Of a DNA stretch of 64,000 nt, positions 45,154 through 55,169 are shown piece by piece. The DNA comes from Roseivirga sp. BDSF3-8. Its GTDB lineage: Bacteria > Bacteroidota > Bacteroidia > Cytophagales > Cyclobacteriaceae. A program made the translations under genes and the position numbers. Below the pieces are notes generated by a model. It did no database searches. It saw nothing but the letters and a program-made list of their open reading frames with translations, and was not told where the DNA came from. Numbering within the stretch: the stretch's first letter is position 1; each line of letters starts with the position of its first letter. The stretch is taken from assembly GCF_041449215.1 (NCBI RefSeq), contig NZ_JBGNFV010000001.1, positions 2,579,001-2,643,000 of the forward strand. Direction: 5' to 3'.

Positions 45154-46659
45154 TTAATACGTATCGCGGTAGTAATGATCGAACCTGGCCCCGCGGTCTC
45201 TGCGGAGGGGTATGGACATGCCGCCGGACTCTTCGAGCCAGTCGAAGAGGTCGTTTCGCAGCTCTTTACTGAGGGGCTTGAGGGAGTCTTCGGTGATGAG
45301 GTTGCGCATTTCCCAGGGGTCGTTTTCCAGGTCGTATAGTTCGTTGATGTCCCAGATGCCGTAGTAGCGTATGTACTTGTACTTATCGGTCCGTACGGCA
45401 TGTACGGTGGGGGTCTGGGGAAAGGGTCTCTCCCAGAAGTATTCGTAGTATATCCTGTCGCGCCAGGGGATGTCCTGGCCTTTTAGCAGGGGGGTGAATG
45501 AGGCGCCGTCCATGTTGGCGGGTTTTGTGAGACCTGCGAGTTCGAGTAGGGTGGGTGCAATGTCGATGTTCTGCACCATCTGGCTGATCTTGCCTTGTTT
45601 GATCATGTCACCGCCGCCATATACGAGCAGGGGCACGCGGATGCTCTCTTCGTAGGCGTGGCGCTTATCTATAAGGCCATGCTCGCCAAATGAAAAGCCA
45701 TTGTCTCCCATGTAGAAGATGAGGGTGTTATCGAGCATATCATTTTGCTCGAGGTAGTCGAGTACCTGGCCTATGCTTTCGTCTACGGAGAGGAGGGTCT
45801 CATTGTACCGGCGGTAGAACTCGGGAAAGGAGATTTGCCCGTGGTACATGTAGTCTACTCCATGCCAGCTATTGCGCTGTGCCTTTACCCAGTTGGGCAG
45901 GAGGTGGTAGCGGTAGTCGAGGGTGTCGGTGGCAGGGGGGTACATGCTGGGAGGGTAGGCGGGTTCTTCGCCGAGGTAGGCATCGCGGTGCCGGGGGGCG
46001 GGGGCAAACTCGGAGTGTACGCCTTTGTGTGAGAGGTAGAGGAAGAAGGGTTTTTCTCCGTCCTGTTCTTTGATAAAGTCGAGGGCATAGTCTGTGAGGA
46101 GGTCGGTGACGTAGGTGCTGTCTTTAAAGGCTTTTTCTTTCCCGTCTACATTGAGGGTGGGGTTGTAGTACTGGCCTTGTCCGCGGAAGCTGACCCAGTG
46201 GTCGAAGCCGGGGCGTGGGTCGGCGTGGTGTTCGCCCATGTGCCACTTACCTATAAAGGCGGTATTGTAGCCGGCCTTTTGCAGGTACTCGGGAAAAAAC
46301 ACGGATGAGTCAGCGACGAGTGACTGGTTGTCTATGACGCCGTGGCGGTGTGAGAACTGCCCGGTCAGTATGGAGGCGCGGCTGGGTGAGCAGAGTGATG
46401 TGGTAACGAAGGCGTTTTCCACATGCACGCCCCCGGCGGCCATGCGGTCCATAGCGGGGGTCTGCAGAAAGGGGACTTTACCGGTGAAGCCCATGAAGTC
46501 GTAGCGGTGGTCATCACTGAGGATAAACACGATGTTTTTGGGCTTATTGCCTGTCTGCTGTAGCTGCAGGTTCTGTGGGGGAGCCTGCCGCCCGGTGGCC
46601 TGTTGGCAGGCGTGGGCGGCGGGCAGCAAAAGAAGTATGAGGTAAAACAGGGGTCTCAT
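45154..46659 (-). CDS. Type I sulfatase, lipoprotein
   Basis: 501 residues. Lipobox PAAHAC (Cys18). The metal-binding pair ILSDDHRYD is near residue 50. The maturation motif C-S-P-S-R begins at Cys90 (SLCSPSRASILTG), to be converted to formylglycine; Cys-type implies a FGE or anSME-like enzyme elsewhere. It desulfates a sugar or glycan. Its ATG overlaps the GH3 stop by one base (TAATG), so the two are coupled. A sulfatase in a beta-glucan-like locus is unexpected and may hint at a sulfated or mixed substrate. Confidence 0.93.
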   Translation of the reverse strand: MRPLFYLILLLLPAAHACQQATGRQAPPQNLQLQQTGNKPKNIVFILSDDHRYDFMGFTGKVPFLQTPAMDRMAAGGVHVENAFVTTSLCSPSRASILTGQFSHRHGVIDNQSLVADSSVFFPEYLQKAGYNTAFIGKWHMGEHHADPRPGFDHWVSFRGQGQYYNPTLNVDGKEKAFKDSTYVTDLLTDYALDFIKEQDGEKPFFLYLSHKGVHSEFAPAPRHRDAYLGEEPAYPPSMYPPATDTLDYRYHLLPNWVKAQRNSWHGVDYMYHGQISFPEFYRRYNETLLSVDESIGQVLDYLEQNDMLDNTLIFYMGDNGFSFGEHGLIDKRHAYEESIRVPLLVYGGGDMIKQGKISQMVQNIDIAPTLLELAGLTKPANMDGASFTPLLKGQDIPWRDRIYYEYFWERPFPQTPTVHAVRTDKYKYIRYYGIWDINELYDLENDPWEMRNLITEDSLKPLSKELRNDLFDWLEESGGMSIPLRRDRGARFDHYYRDTY

Positions 46660-48914
46660 TACTGGCTGTTATCTGTGAGGGTGAAATCTGCCTCTTTGGT
46701 GTCAGCGGAACTGGTACCAATAAATACTTTGAAGTCCCCGGGTTCGGCTTTGTGGCTCATGTCGCGGGTGTAAAAAGCGAGGTCATCTGTGTGTATGGTA
46801 AAGGTGACAGTCTGTGACTGTCCGGGCTGGAGGCTTATTTTCTGAAAGCCTTTGAGCTCTTTTACGGGGCGGGTGACGCTGCCTACGAGGTCGCGTATGT
46901 ATAGCTGTACGACTTCTTCGCCTTCTCTGTCGCCACTATTAGTGACCTGAACGGAGGCGGTAAGGGAGCCGCCCATATCGAGGCTGTTCTGACTAAGGCT
47001 GACATCGCCGTAGCTGAATGTGGTGTAGCTGAGGCCATGGCCAAAGGGGTAGAGGGGCTGATTGGGCACGTCGAGGTATTTACTGGTGTATTTTTGCTCT
47101 TCGAGAAAGGGCCTTCCGGTGTTCTTCATGCTGTAGTAGATGGGGATCTGGCCTACGTTACGGGGAAAGGTGATGGTGAGCTTGCCGGCGGGGTTGTAGT
47201 TGCCAAAGAGGACATCGGCAATGGCGGGGCCTGACTGGGTGCCGAGGTGCCAGGCGTACAGGATGGCGGGCACGTTATCGTGCATCCACGTGATGGTGAG
47301 GGGCCTGCCTGCCATGACTACGGTTACTAGGGGTTTACCGGTGGCGTGTACTTTTTCGAGGAGGGCCTGCTGGGGGCCGGGCAGTCCGAGCTGGGAGCGG
47401 CTGGCGGCTTCTCCACTCTGGCGGTAGTTTTCGCCAATGGCCATGATGACGAGGTCGGCGGCATTGGCTGCGCTGATGGCTTCTTCAAATCCGCTCTGGT
47501 CGTCTCCTTCAAATCCGGCACCTTTGACGTATTGGATATCGGCATTGGGGGCGGCTTCTCTGAGGCTGGCGAGGAGGGTCTTTACTTTGGACTCGTCTCC
47601 GGAGGCGTGCCAGGTACCGAGCAGGTCTATCTTGTTGTCTGCAAGGGGACCGATGAGGGCTATTTTCCGGGTGCTTTGAGAAAGGGGCAGAAGGGGGCTG
47701 CCGTTCACTTCTTCGTTTTTTAACAGCACCATTGATTTTTTAGCGGACTCGAGGGCATGGTCCATGAGCTCTGTGGAGAAGACAGTTTCTTTTTCCCTGT
47801 TCTCATCCATGTAGCGGTAGGGGTCTTCAAAGAGGCCGAGGTCTATTTTTGCCTGCAGGATAAGGCGAACGGAATTGTCTATTTCCGCCAGGGGTACTTT
47901 TCCCTCTTCTACGAGTTGTGCGAGGTATTGATTAAATACGCCGCCCTGCATATCCATATCGATACCGGCATTGATGGCGAGGGCCGCGGCTTCTTTTTCG
48001 TCTTTAACGACGCCGTGTGGTACCATTTCGTTAATGGAGGTGTAGTCGGTGACGACAAAGCCTTGGAATCCCCACTCTTCTCTGAGGATGTCTTTCATAA
48101 GGTAGCTGCTGCCGCTGGCGGGTACGCCGTCTACTTCATTGAAGGATGACATGACGGTGGCTACGCCTGCATCGATGGCGGCTTTGTAGGGGGGGAGGTA
48201 GGTCTCGCGGAGTACGCGCTCGGACATGTCTACGGTATGGTAATCGCGTCCTGCCTGTGCGGCCCCGTAGGCGGCAAAGTGCTTGACGCAGGCGAGGAGT
48301 GTGAAGGGGTCTGTGAGGTCGTCGCCCTGGTAGCCTTTAACTTTTGCCTCGGCAATGCGGCTTACGAGGTAGGTGTCTTCGCCTCCGCCTTCGGCAATAC
48401 GGCCCCAGCGTGGATCTCTGGCAATGTCTACCATGGGATTAAAGGTCCAGTTGAGCCCGGCGGAAGCGGCTTCTTTGGCGGATAGGCGGGCGGACTCGCG
48501 CATCATGTCGAGGTCCCATGAACAGGCCTGGGCCAGCGGAATAGGGAAGATCGTCTTGTAGCCATGGATGACGTCATAGCCAAACAGCAGGGGTATGCCG
48601 AGCCGTGTTTCTTCCACAGCCATGCGCTGCAGGTCACGGGCATAGCCTACCGTATGGGCATTGAATAATCCTCCTACTCTGCCGGACACCAGTTCCTGTT
48701 TGTAATCATCATTGAGTGTGGGACCTGTAACGTCCCAGCCGCTGGTGTATAGGGTAAGCTGGCCTATCTTTTCCTCAAGGGTCATTTCGGCCATCAGAGA
48801 GTCTATAAAGTCGTTGCCGCCCTGTGCGATGCCGGTTTTGCGGGGCTGGGCATCGGACTGGCATCCGGGCAGGCAGATGAAAAAGAGGCCTGCAAAAAAT
48901 AAAATGTATCGCAT
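46659..48914 (-). CDS. GH3 beta-glucosidase, lipoprotein
   Basis: 751 residues, lipobox ICLPGC (Cys18). The GH3 N-domain carries the nucleophile Asp290 in GFVVTDYTS, with upstream substrate residues in ACVKHFAAYGAAQAGRDYH. The C-terminal domain has IGPLADNKIDLLGTWH, then a fibronectin-like domain (GDREGEEVVQLYIRD). Such exo-enzymes release glucose from the non-reducing end; GH3 members next to GH144 in Bacteroidota act on beta-1,2-glucans. It follows the GH144-like gene and precedes the sulfatase in the operon. Confidence 0.94.
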   Translation of the reverse strand: MRYILFFAGLFFICLPGCQSDAQPRKTGIAQGGNDFIDSLMAEMTLEEKIGQLTLYTSGWDVTGPTLNDDYKQELVSGRVGGLFNAHTVGYARDLQRMAVEETRLGIPLLFGYDVIHGYKTIFPIPLAQACSWDLDMMRESARLSAKEAASAGLNWTFNPMVDIARDPRWGRIAEGGGEDTYLVSRIAEAKVKGYQGDDLTDPFTLLACVKHFAAYGAAQAGRDYHTVDMSERVLRETYLPPYKAAIDAGVATVMSSFNEVDGVPASGSSYLMKDILREEWGFQGFVVTDYTSINEMVPHGVVKDEKEAAALAINAGIDMDMQGGVFNQYLAQLVEEGKVPLAEIDNSVRLILQAKIDLGLFEDPYRYMDENREKETVFSTELMDHALESAKKSMVLLKNEEVNGSPLLPLSQSTRKIALIGPLADNKIDLLGTWHASGDESKVKTLLASLREAAPNADIQYVKGAGFEGDDQSGFEEAISAANAADLVIMAIGENYRQSGEAASRSQLGLPGPQQALLEKVHATGKPLVTVVMAGRPLTITWMHDNVPAILYAWHLGTQSGPAIADVLFGNYNPAGKLTITFPRNVGQIPIYYSMKNTGRPFLEEQKYTSKYLDVPNQPLYPFGHGLSYTTFSYGDVSLSQNSLDMGGSLTASVQVTNSGDREGEEVVQLYIRDLVGSVTRPVKELKGFQKISLQPGQSQTVTFTIHTDDLAFYTRDMSHKAEPGDFKVFIGTSSADTKEADFTLTDNSQ

Positions 48915-48935
48915 CTGTAGATTTTTCGGGTTTCT

Positions 48936-50294
48936 TTAATAGGTGAAATCAAGCTTATCGAGCCCTTGCTGTACTTCGGGGCAAGACATGAAAAGGTCCC
49001 ACAGGAGTCCTGTACGGTGGTTTTCCATCATTACGACAATGGGGCCCTGGTCTATGGCGAGGTAGCGCTGGGGATAGAAGTTCTTCTCTTCGCTAAAGGC
49101 GTCATAGAATCCGGCCACGCCCCATACTTTGCTGCCGAGCTCTTCGTAGAAGTAGCGCATGGCGGCCATGCTTTTATCGGGTGTGTAGGGTATGGAGGAG
49201 AGGGCAGCGGTGGGTGATATCACGCCAAGGTCGTTGCCGGGCCGGTGGCCGGCGTAGCCGTTTACGCTGTAGCTGGCGGTAAGCCCCCAGCAGTTTTCGC
49301 CATAGCCTTCGTAGTTATTGGGGTTTTCGACGCACCAGTCATAGTTGATGAGGCTATGGTTGGTATTGTGCTCCCAGTAGTTGGTGTAGCGGTCGCTGAG
49401 GTTGCGGGGGTCTAGCCCGAGGTAGCTGTAGTGTGCCCAGAATAGGGGGCCTCCATAGGCTTCGGCGCCATTATGGTGGAGGTCTAGGCGGTGTCCGTAG
49501 GCTTCGACGGGGTCTACGATGTTTCCGTTACGTGCCCAGCCCTCATGGTATACTTCTGCGGGTATGCCGTGGGTGGGTGATGAGGCTGCGAGTACGTAGG
49601 TGATGAGGCACTCGTTATAGCCGCGGAGGGGGAAGTTCATGTCCCAGCCAAAATTGGGTGACCAGTGCCAGTAAAGCACGTTTTCTCCGTCGCGGCGGTA
49701 CCAGTCCCATTCGACTTCCTGCCAGAGGGTGTCTATATCGGCGGCAAGTTGCTGTTCTTCCTGGCTGCCGTCTTTAAAGTATTGTCTTACGCAAAGGAGT
49801 CCCTGTATCATGAAGGAGGTCTCCACGAGGTCGCCGCCGTTGTCTTTGGCGCTAAAGGGCTTCACCTGCCCGGTTTCGCCGTTCATCCAATGTGGCCACA
49901 CGCCATGAAAGCGGTCGGCTGTTTCGAGAAAGTCGACAATTTGACGTAGTCGTTGGTAGCCTTGCTGCCTGGTGATCCAGCCGCGCTCTATTCCTACGAG
50001 GAGGGCCATAACGCCAAAGCCACCACCGCCTGAGGTAACGATATTCTTATCGTCCTGGGGGTATACATTGTCGGCATGGAAACGCTCGCGGGCCACCCCG
50101 GACTGTGGTTCGGCGTAGTCGTAAAAGTAGCGGAAGGTCTGCTCATGCACCATGTCGAACAGCTCCTGGTCGCTAAGGGAGGGTACTGTGTCGGGTGGGG
50201 GGTTCTGGCCGGAGTTTGTAGCGGTTTGTTCATCGGAACAAGCTATGAGCAGCCAGATACTGCAGAGGCAGAGTATACCGGTGTATTTGAACAT
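48936..50294 (-). CDS. GH144-like (glucoamylase-family PF10091) lipoprotein
   Basis: 452 residues, lipobox LLIACS (Cys19). The (alpha/alpha)6 pattern and blocks such as FRYFYDYAEPQSGVARER, TSGGGGFGVMALLVGIERGW and YWHWSPNFGWDMNFPLRGYNE match the PF10091 family, now GH144 (endo-beta-1,2-glucanases of Bacteroidota) and related GH162/GH189. Catalysis uses acidic residues not mapped here. An endo-enzyme next to GH3 and SusCD fits breakdown of a beta-glucan. It follows a hairpin after susD. Confidence 0.85.
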   Translation of the reverse strand: MFKYTGILCLCSIWLLIACSDEQTATNSGQNPPPDTVPSLSDQELFDMVHEQTFRYFYDYAEPQSGVARERFHADNVYPQDDKNIVTSGGGGFGVMALLVGIERGWITRQQGYQRLRQIVDFLETADRFHGVWPHWMNGETGQVKPFSAKDNGGDLVETSFMIQGLLCVRQYFKDGSQEEQQLAADIDTLWQEVEWDWYRRDGENVLYWHWSPNFGWDMNFPLRGYNECLITYVLAASSPTHGIPAEVYHEGWARNGNIVDPVEAYGHRLDLHHNGAEAYGGPLFWAHYSYLGLDPRNLSDRYTNYWEHNTNHSLINYDWCVENPNNYEGYGENCWGLTASYSVNGYAGHRPGNDLGVISPTAALSSIPYTPDKSMAAMRYFYEELGSKVWGVAGFYDAFSEEKNFYPQRYLAIDQGPIVVMMENHRTGLLWDLFMSCPEVQQGLDKLDFTY

Positions 50295-50338
50295 GAAGGG
50301 TTCTGTTATGGGTAAGGGTGAAAAAATGGGGAACCTGC

Positions 50339-50372
50339 GGGAAGCGGGGTGATACGGGCACCCCGGCTTCCC
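50339..50372 (-). promoter_or_regulatory. Strong intergenic hairpin between susD and the hydrolase genes
   Basis: A near-perfect 13-bp stem (GGGAAGCGGGGTG / CACCCCGGCTTCCC, one bulge) with an 8-nt loop and only a short T-tract. In sus-type operons such hairpins stabilise the upstream susCD message or weaken the downstream part, giving more SusC/D than enzyme. Confidence 0.6.
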
Positions 50373-50400
50373 TTGGTTCTGAGTTAAGGCATTAAGGGGC

Positions 50401-51885
50401 TTAGTTCCAGCCGTCGTTCTGGCTGAGGTCGCCCCCGGTAAGGTCTACTTCCTGCTGGGGAATGGGCCAGTAAATGTGGCGCGTGGGGTCGAAATTGGTC
50501 TTACCGACTGCGCGCATGGCTTCTTCGAGACGTCCCTGACTTTTGAGGTCAAACCATCTTTGCTGCTCCATGGCGAGTTCCCAGCGGCGTTCATTCCATA
50601 TGGCGGTGCGTAGCTGTGCCTGGTCGCTGGTAGTGACGTCGGGCAGGATGTCCATGTCTCCCCCGCGGGCACGCTGGCGAACCATGTTGAGGTACATTTG
50701 GGCTTTGCCTGTCTGGTTAAGCTCATTGGCTGCCTCGGCGGCTACAAGGAGTATGTCGGCGAGGCGGAGGAGTCGGATATTGCCTTCGGCTGCTCCCTGG
50801 TTTATCTGCTCGGATACCCATGCTTTCTGGTTATAGCGCTCCCCTTCGAGGTTGGGGTTGTCTACGATGACGGCTGAACCGTCGGGCAGTTCTTCCCCTA
50901 CGTAGAGAATAGTGGCATCGCGGCGTGGGTCTTGGGGGTCGAATGAGGCTTCGAGTTCGGGTGAGGGCCAGTTAAAGCCCCATCCGAGGTTGGGGTTACC
51001 GCGTACGCCCTGTACCTGGTTGAACTGTGAGCCACCTCCGCCTTGTCCGTGACCGACCTGTGAGCTGGTGGCCGATACTTCGAATATGGACCCTGATCCA
51101 TGCTCGCCGGCAACGCGGAAGATCATGGCAAAATCAGGAGCCAGTGAATACTCACCGGAGTTGATGACTTGCTCGGCAGTGGTAAGGGCATCATCATAGT
51201 TGTCACGCCAGAGATATACTTTGGCAAGGAAACCGAGGGCTGCGCCGCGGGTGGCACGGCCTAGTTCGGTGCTTGGGTACTCGCTTTTTTCAGGAAGTAC
51301 GGCTGCTGCATCAATGAGGTCCTGCTCTATCTGGTCTAGTACCTGGGCCTCGGTGGCCCTGGTGATGCCCTCCGCGCTGATGGTGGGCCCGGTAAGGAGG
51401 GGCACGCCTCCGAATCCTCTTACGAGAAAGAAATAGAAGTAGGCGCGCAGGAATTTAGCCTCGCCCACGAGGCGCTGTCCGAGGTCATCATTGATATTGG
51501 CCCGGGGTACTTTGTCTATGACTTCATTGGCCCGGCGTATGCCCCGGTAGTAGCCACTCCATACGCCTCCGAATGCGATATTGAACTGGTCGTATGTATA
51601 GTCGTCGAGCTCACGGAGGAAGGCTGCATCGTTGGGGGTGCTTCCTTTTACTGCATCATCGGAGTGGATGTCGGTAAGCCCTATGTAGCTGAATACGTGA
51701 ACGGACCAGTCGCGTAGCATAAAGTACACGGCATTGGTGGCCTCTATGGCCTGTTCTTCTGTTTCAAAAAAGTTGCTGGCTGTTTGCTGTACCAATGGGT
51801 CCTGCTCAAGGAAATCTTCTCCGCAGGAGCTCACGGTGCAGGTGGCGGCTGTGCCTAGAAAGATGTATAAAAACCACTTCTTCAT
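50401..51885 (-). CDS. SusD/RagB outer-membrane glycan-binding lipoprotein
   Basis: 494 residues. Lipobox CTVSSCGEDFLEQDP (Cys21), the usual SusD start. TPR-like helices, then the typical end NEERRWELAMEQQRWFDLK and YWPIPQQEVDL. It captures oligosaccharides for SusC. Directly after susC (12 bp). Confidence 0.95.
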   Translation of the reverse strand: MKKWFLYIFLGTAATCTVSSCGEDFLEQDPLVQQTASNFFETEEQAIEATNAVYFMLRDWSVHVFSYIGLTDIHSDDAVKGSTPNDAAFLRELDDYTYDQFNIAFGGVWSGYYRGIRRANEVIDKVPRANINDDLGQRLVGEAKFLRAYFYFFLVRGFGGVPLLTGPTISAEGITRATEAQVLDQIEQDLIDAAAVLPEKSEYPSTELGRATRGAALGFLAKVYLWRDNYDDALTTAEQVINSGEYSLAPDFAMIFRVAGEHGSGSIFEVSATSSQVGHGQGGGGSQFNQVQGVRGNPNLGWGFNWPSPELEASFDPQDPRRDATILYVGEELPDGSAVIVDNPNLEGERYNQKAWVSEQINQGAAEGNIRLLRLADILLVAAEAANELNQTGKAQMYLNMVRQRARGGDMDILPDVTTSDQAQLRTAIWNERRWELAMEQQRWFDLKSQGRLEEAMRAVGKTNFDPTRHIYWPIPQQEVDLTGGDLSQNDGWN

Positions 51886-51897
51886 ATTGTTTATTCT

Positions 51898-54800
51898 TTA
51901 GAATGAGACATCAAGGCCTACGGTGTAGACGCGTGAGATGGGGTAGACGCCTCTGTCTATATTGACATCAAAAACGTTGGAACTGTTGGGATTGATTTCG
52001 GGCGTGTAGCCGGAATAATCGGTAATGGTAAGCAGGTTAGTGCCGTTCACATATACTCTGAGCTTCTCCATTCCCCAGCGCTCGCTGAGTGTCTGTGGGA
52101 AGGTGTAACCGATCTGCAGGTTACGCAGGCGGGTAAAGTCACCGTCTTCGAGGAAGCGGTCGGACACGTTGTAGTTGATACCGCCGTTGGTGACGCGTGG
52201 CTCGGTATTGCTGGTGCCGGGACCGGTCCACCTGTCGAGGTAGGAGGTTTCAAAGTTGTAGGTATTGAACCGCTGGGTCTTTTTGGCATTGTATATCTGG
52301 TACCCGTAGCTACCGTTCCAGAGCATGCTGAGGTCTACTCCTTTGTAGGCAAAATTAAGGTTAAGGCCTAAGGTGAGGGTAGGGAATGAGTTGCCTATGT
52401 TGGTGCGGTCGTCTCCGTTGATCTCGCCGTCGCCGGTTATGTCCTCAAAGATGAGGTCACCGGGTACGGTACCGGGGAGGCTGGGGGTGTTATTGATCTG
52501 TTCTTCTGACTGGAACACGCCAATGGTGCGGTAGCCGTAGAAGTGTGCAATGGGTTCGCCTACGACGGTGCGGGTAGCGAGCTTACCACCTTCTCCTGTA
52601 GGGCCGCCGAAGATGACATCAAGCCCCTGGCCGAGTTCGTTGACTTCATTATCTACTACGGAGGCGATGGCCTGTACGCCGTAGGTGAAGTCACTGACTT
52701 CGTCCTGCCAGGCAAGGGAGAAATCCCAGCCGTTGTTGGTGACTGAAGCGGAGTTGATGGTGGGATCTGAATCGAAACCGAGGAAGTCTGGCTGTGGAAG
52801 TACGGCAAGGATGTCGTTCGTTTGCTTGCGGTAGTAGTCAGCTTCGAAGGTGAGGCGATTCTGTAGTATACCGAGTTCAATTCCTATATCAAGTTGCTCG
52901 GTTTCTTCCCATCGCAGATTGCTGTTGGCAGCGGCTACGGGGGTAGCGCCGAATACTACGGTCTCATCTACTCCGAATACGGCATTGAGGTTGCCTTGTA
53001 CGAGGGGTACGAACTGGTAGTTTCCAATACGTTCGTTACCGGTGATACCGTAGCTGGCTCTTAGCTTGAGGTCATTGATAAGGGCTACATTGGCCATAAA
53101 GGGCTCTTCGCTGATTCTCCAGCCTACCCCTACGGCGGGGAAGTTACCGTAGCGGTTATCATCGCCAAAGCGGCTGGAGCCGTCCCGGCGGAAGCTGGCG
53201 GTAAGGAGGTATTTCCCTTTGTATGCGTAGTTTACCCTGGCGAGGTATGATTCGAGTTGGTTCTCCCCGGCCTCGTTGTCACCGGCACTACCTAGTGCAA
53301 AGGTGGTGGCATCGCCAGCGGATAGGTACCAGAAGTTCTTGCCTTCACCAGGTAGCCCTGATATACTGGCGTTAAACTCTTCGATGTAAATGTCCTGGAC
53401 GGTATAGCCGACTACTGCGGAGAGGCTGTGATCGCCGAACTCTTTGTTGTAGCGCAGGGTGTTTTCCCAGAGGATGTCGCGGTCGTTAGTACCGGATACG
53501 GTGAGGCGATCCTGCTGTGCCTGCTGTATGGGGGATACAAAGAACTCTGGGGTGTAGCTCTTACGTTCGCGTCTGCCCAGGTTTACACCAAAGTTGGTAC
53601 GGAAGGTAAGGTCTTTAAGAATGTCTACATCGAGGTAGATGTTACCAACTGAGCGCAGGGCAAAGTTGTCGTTGCGGTCGTAGAACTGTGCGGCAATGGG
53701 GTTGCCTACGGGATCCAGGGGCGCAAATCCGTCTTCGTCAAATGGCTCGAAGATGGGATAGGCCCGGTAGGCGTTGACGACGAGGTTGGGGCTGGTGTTG
53801 CTGTTATTGTATATAAAGGCAAGGTTGTGGCCCAGTGTAACGGGGTCGGCGAGCTTGTACTCGTTATTTATCCTGAGTGTGTAGCGCTCAAAGTCACTGC
53901 CAATGATGATGCCTTCCTGCCTGAAGTAGTTAAGGGCTACATTGTAGTTGATCTTTTCGGATCCGCCGAAGAGGTTTACCTGGTAGTCCTGGATGGCGGC
54001 ATTACGGAATACTTCGTCCTGCCAGTTGGTGCCTTCTCCGAAAGATGAAGGGTTGGGATAGAGGGGGGTGCCGCCTTCGTTTACGGCAAGTTCGTTGGCG
54101 AGTTCGGCAAACTGACTGGCATTTACGAGGTCTATCTCGTCTATTACACGCTGTACGCCGTAGCTGGCACTGAAATTTACCTTGGTGGGCTGGTCATATG
54201 CGCCCTGGTTGGTGCTCACGATGACTACTCCGTTGGCGCCCCGGGTACCGTAAATGGCGGTAGCGGAGGCATCTTTCAGTACTTCTATGGACTTGATGTC
54301 GTTAGGGTTGAGGAAGTCGATATTGTCTACGATCATTCCATCCACGACAAATATAGGGTTGGAATTATTAAGGGTACCGACACCGCGAATCCTGATGGCT
54401 GCTGAGGCGCCTGGCTCTCCGGAGGTGGGTGTGACGGTGACACCGGCTACCTGGCCCTGCAGGGCCTGTGCCACTGAGGATGTGGGTATTCGGCTTATTC
54501 GCTCGCCATCTACGGAGTTGATAGCCCCGGTAACATCGCGCTTTCGCTGTTCACCATAACCGACCACGACTATCTCCTGCAGGGTCTCTACAGAAGGGTA
54601 TAGCTGTACGTTCATGGTAGACCTTCCGTTGATATCGACGGTCTCCTGCGTATAGCCAACAAATGAATAGACGAGGGTGGTGGCATCTGCGGATACCTGT
54701 AGTGAGTAGTTACCGTCCACGTCTGTGGTAGTACCGCGGTTGGTGCCTGCCACGTATACGTTCACACCCGGCAGCGCTTCACCGGTCTCGTCGGTCACCT

Positions 54801-54915
54801 TACCCCTGATGAGTGAGGTGTCCTGTGCGCTAAGCGGGATTGCGATAGTCGTAAAAAGCAGCAATAGAAGGAGCGATGCACCTGTCGCCCGTAGTTGCCC
54901 GTAGATTTCTCTCAT
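51898..54915 (-). CDS. SusC/RagA TonB-dependent transporter
   Basis: 1005 residues. Signal peptide, then a carboxypeptidase-regulatory-like domain (IRGKVTDETGEALPGVNVYVAGTN), plug domain (VVGYGEQRKRDVTGAI; GTLNNSNPIFVVDGM; ATAIYGTRGANGVVIV) and a beta-barrel ending VGLDVSF with the terminal Phe. It imports glycan fragments with TonB. An upstream regulatory region (54916-55169) has a LacI-like palindrome. Confidence 0.95.
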   Translation of the reverse strand: MREIYGQLRATGASLLLLLLFTTIAIPLSAQDTSLIRGKVTDETGEALPGVNVYVAGTNRGTTTDVDGNYSLQVSADATTLVYSFVGYTQETVDINGRSTMNVQLYPSVETLQEIVVVGYGEQRKRDVTGAINSVDGERISRIPTSSVAQALQGQVAGVTVTPTSGEPGASAAIRIRGVGTLNNSNPIFVVDGMIVDNIDFLNPNDIKSIEVLKDASATAIYGTRGANGVVIVSTNQGAYDQPTKVNFSASYGVQRVIDEIDLVNASQFAELANELAVNEGGTPLYPNPSSFGEGTNWQDEVFRNAAIQDYQVNLFGGSEKINYNVALNYFRQEGIIIGSDFERYTLRINNEYKLADPVTLGHNLAFIYNNSNTSPNLVVNAYRAYPIFEPFDEDGFAPLDPVGNPIAAQFYDRNDNFALRSVGNIYLDVDILKDLTFRTNFGVNLGRRERKSYTPEFFVSPIQQAQQDRLTVSGTNDRDILWENTLRYNKEFGDHSLSAVVGYTVQDIYIEEFNASISGLPGEGKNFWYLSAGDATTFALGSAGDNEAGENQLESYLARVNYAYKGKYLLTASFRRDGSSRFGDDNRYGNFPAVGVGWRISEEPFMANVALINDLKLRASYGITGNERIGNYQFVPLVQGNLNAVFGVDETVVFGATPVAAANSNLRWEETEQLDIGIELGILQNRLTFEADYYRKQTNDILAVLPQPDFLGFDSDPTINSASVTNNGWDFSLAWQDEVSDFTYGVQAIASVVDNEVNELGQGLDVIFGGPTGEGGKLATRTVVGEPIAHFYGYRTIGVFQSEEQINNTPSLPGTVPGDLIFEDITGDGEINGDDRTNIGNSFPTLTLGLNLNFAYKGVDLSMLWNGSYGYQIYNAKKTQRFNTYNFETSYLDRWTGPGTSNTEPRVTNGGINYNVSDRFLEDGDFTRLRNLQIGYTFPQTLSERWGMEKLRVYVNGTNLLTITDYSGYTPEINPNSSNVFDVNIDRGVYPISRVYTVGLDVSF

Positions 54916-55087
54916 AAAAATGGTGTTATGTTGTGTAACCTGTTGGCATTGTACGGTTTCGCCTAATGATCCCCAATTTTTTTCGTAAAAATCAATTGAA
55001 AAACAGGGTTTTCACTACCTAAAAACAGGTGGTGCTGTTGCGCCTTAAAAACACCATTTTGTGCGCCTATGCGTATATTTCAACACA

Positions 55088-55099
55088 GAAAACGTTTGC
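55088..55099. promoter_or_regulatory. LacI-like palindrome upstream of susC
   Basis: GAAAACGTTTGC with perfectly palindromic core AAACGTTT and central CG, as in LacI-family operators. It lies about 175 bp before the susC start. No lacI gene is in the window. Confidence 0.35.
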
Positions 55100-55169
55100 G
55101 TATCACGCTTTGGTAACAAGTGACCGGATGGAGACAAAAATATGGTCTGAAGGGTATGTAAGGTATGGT

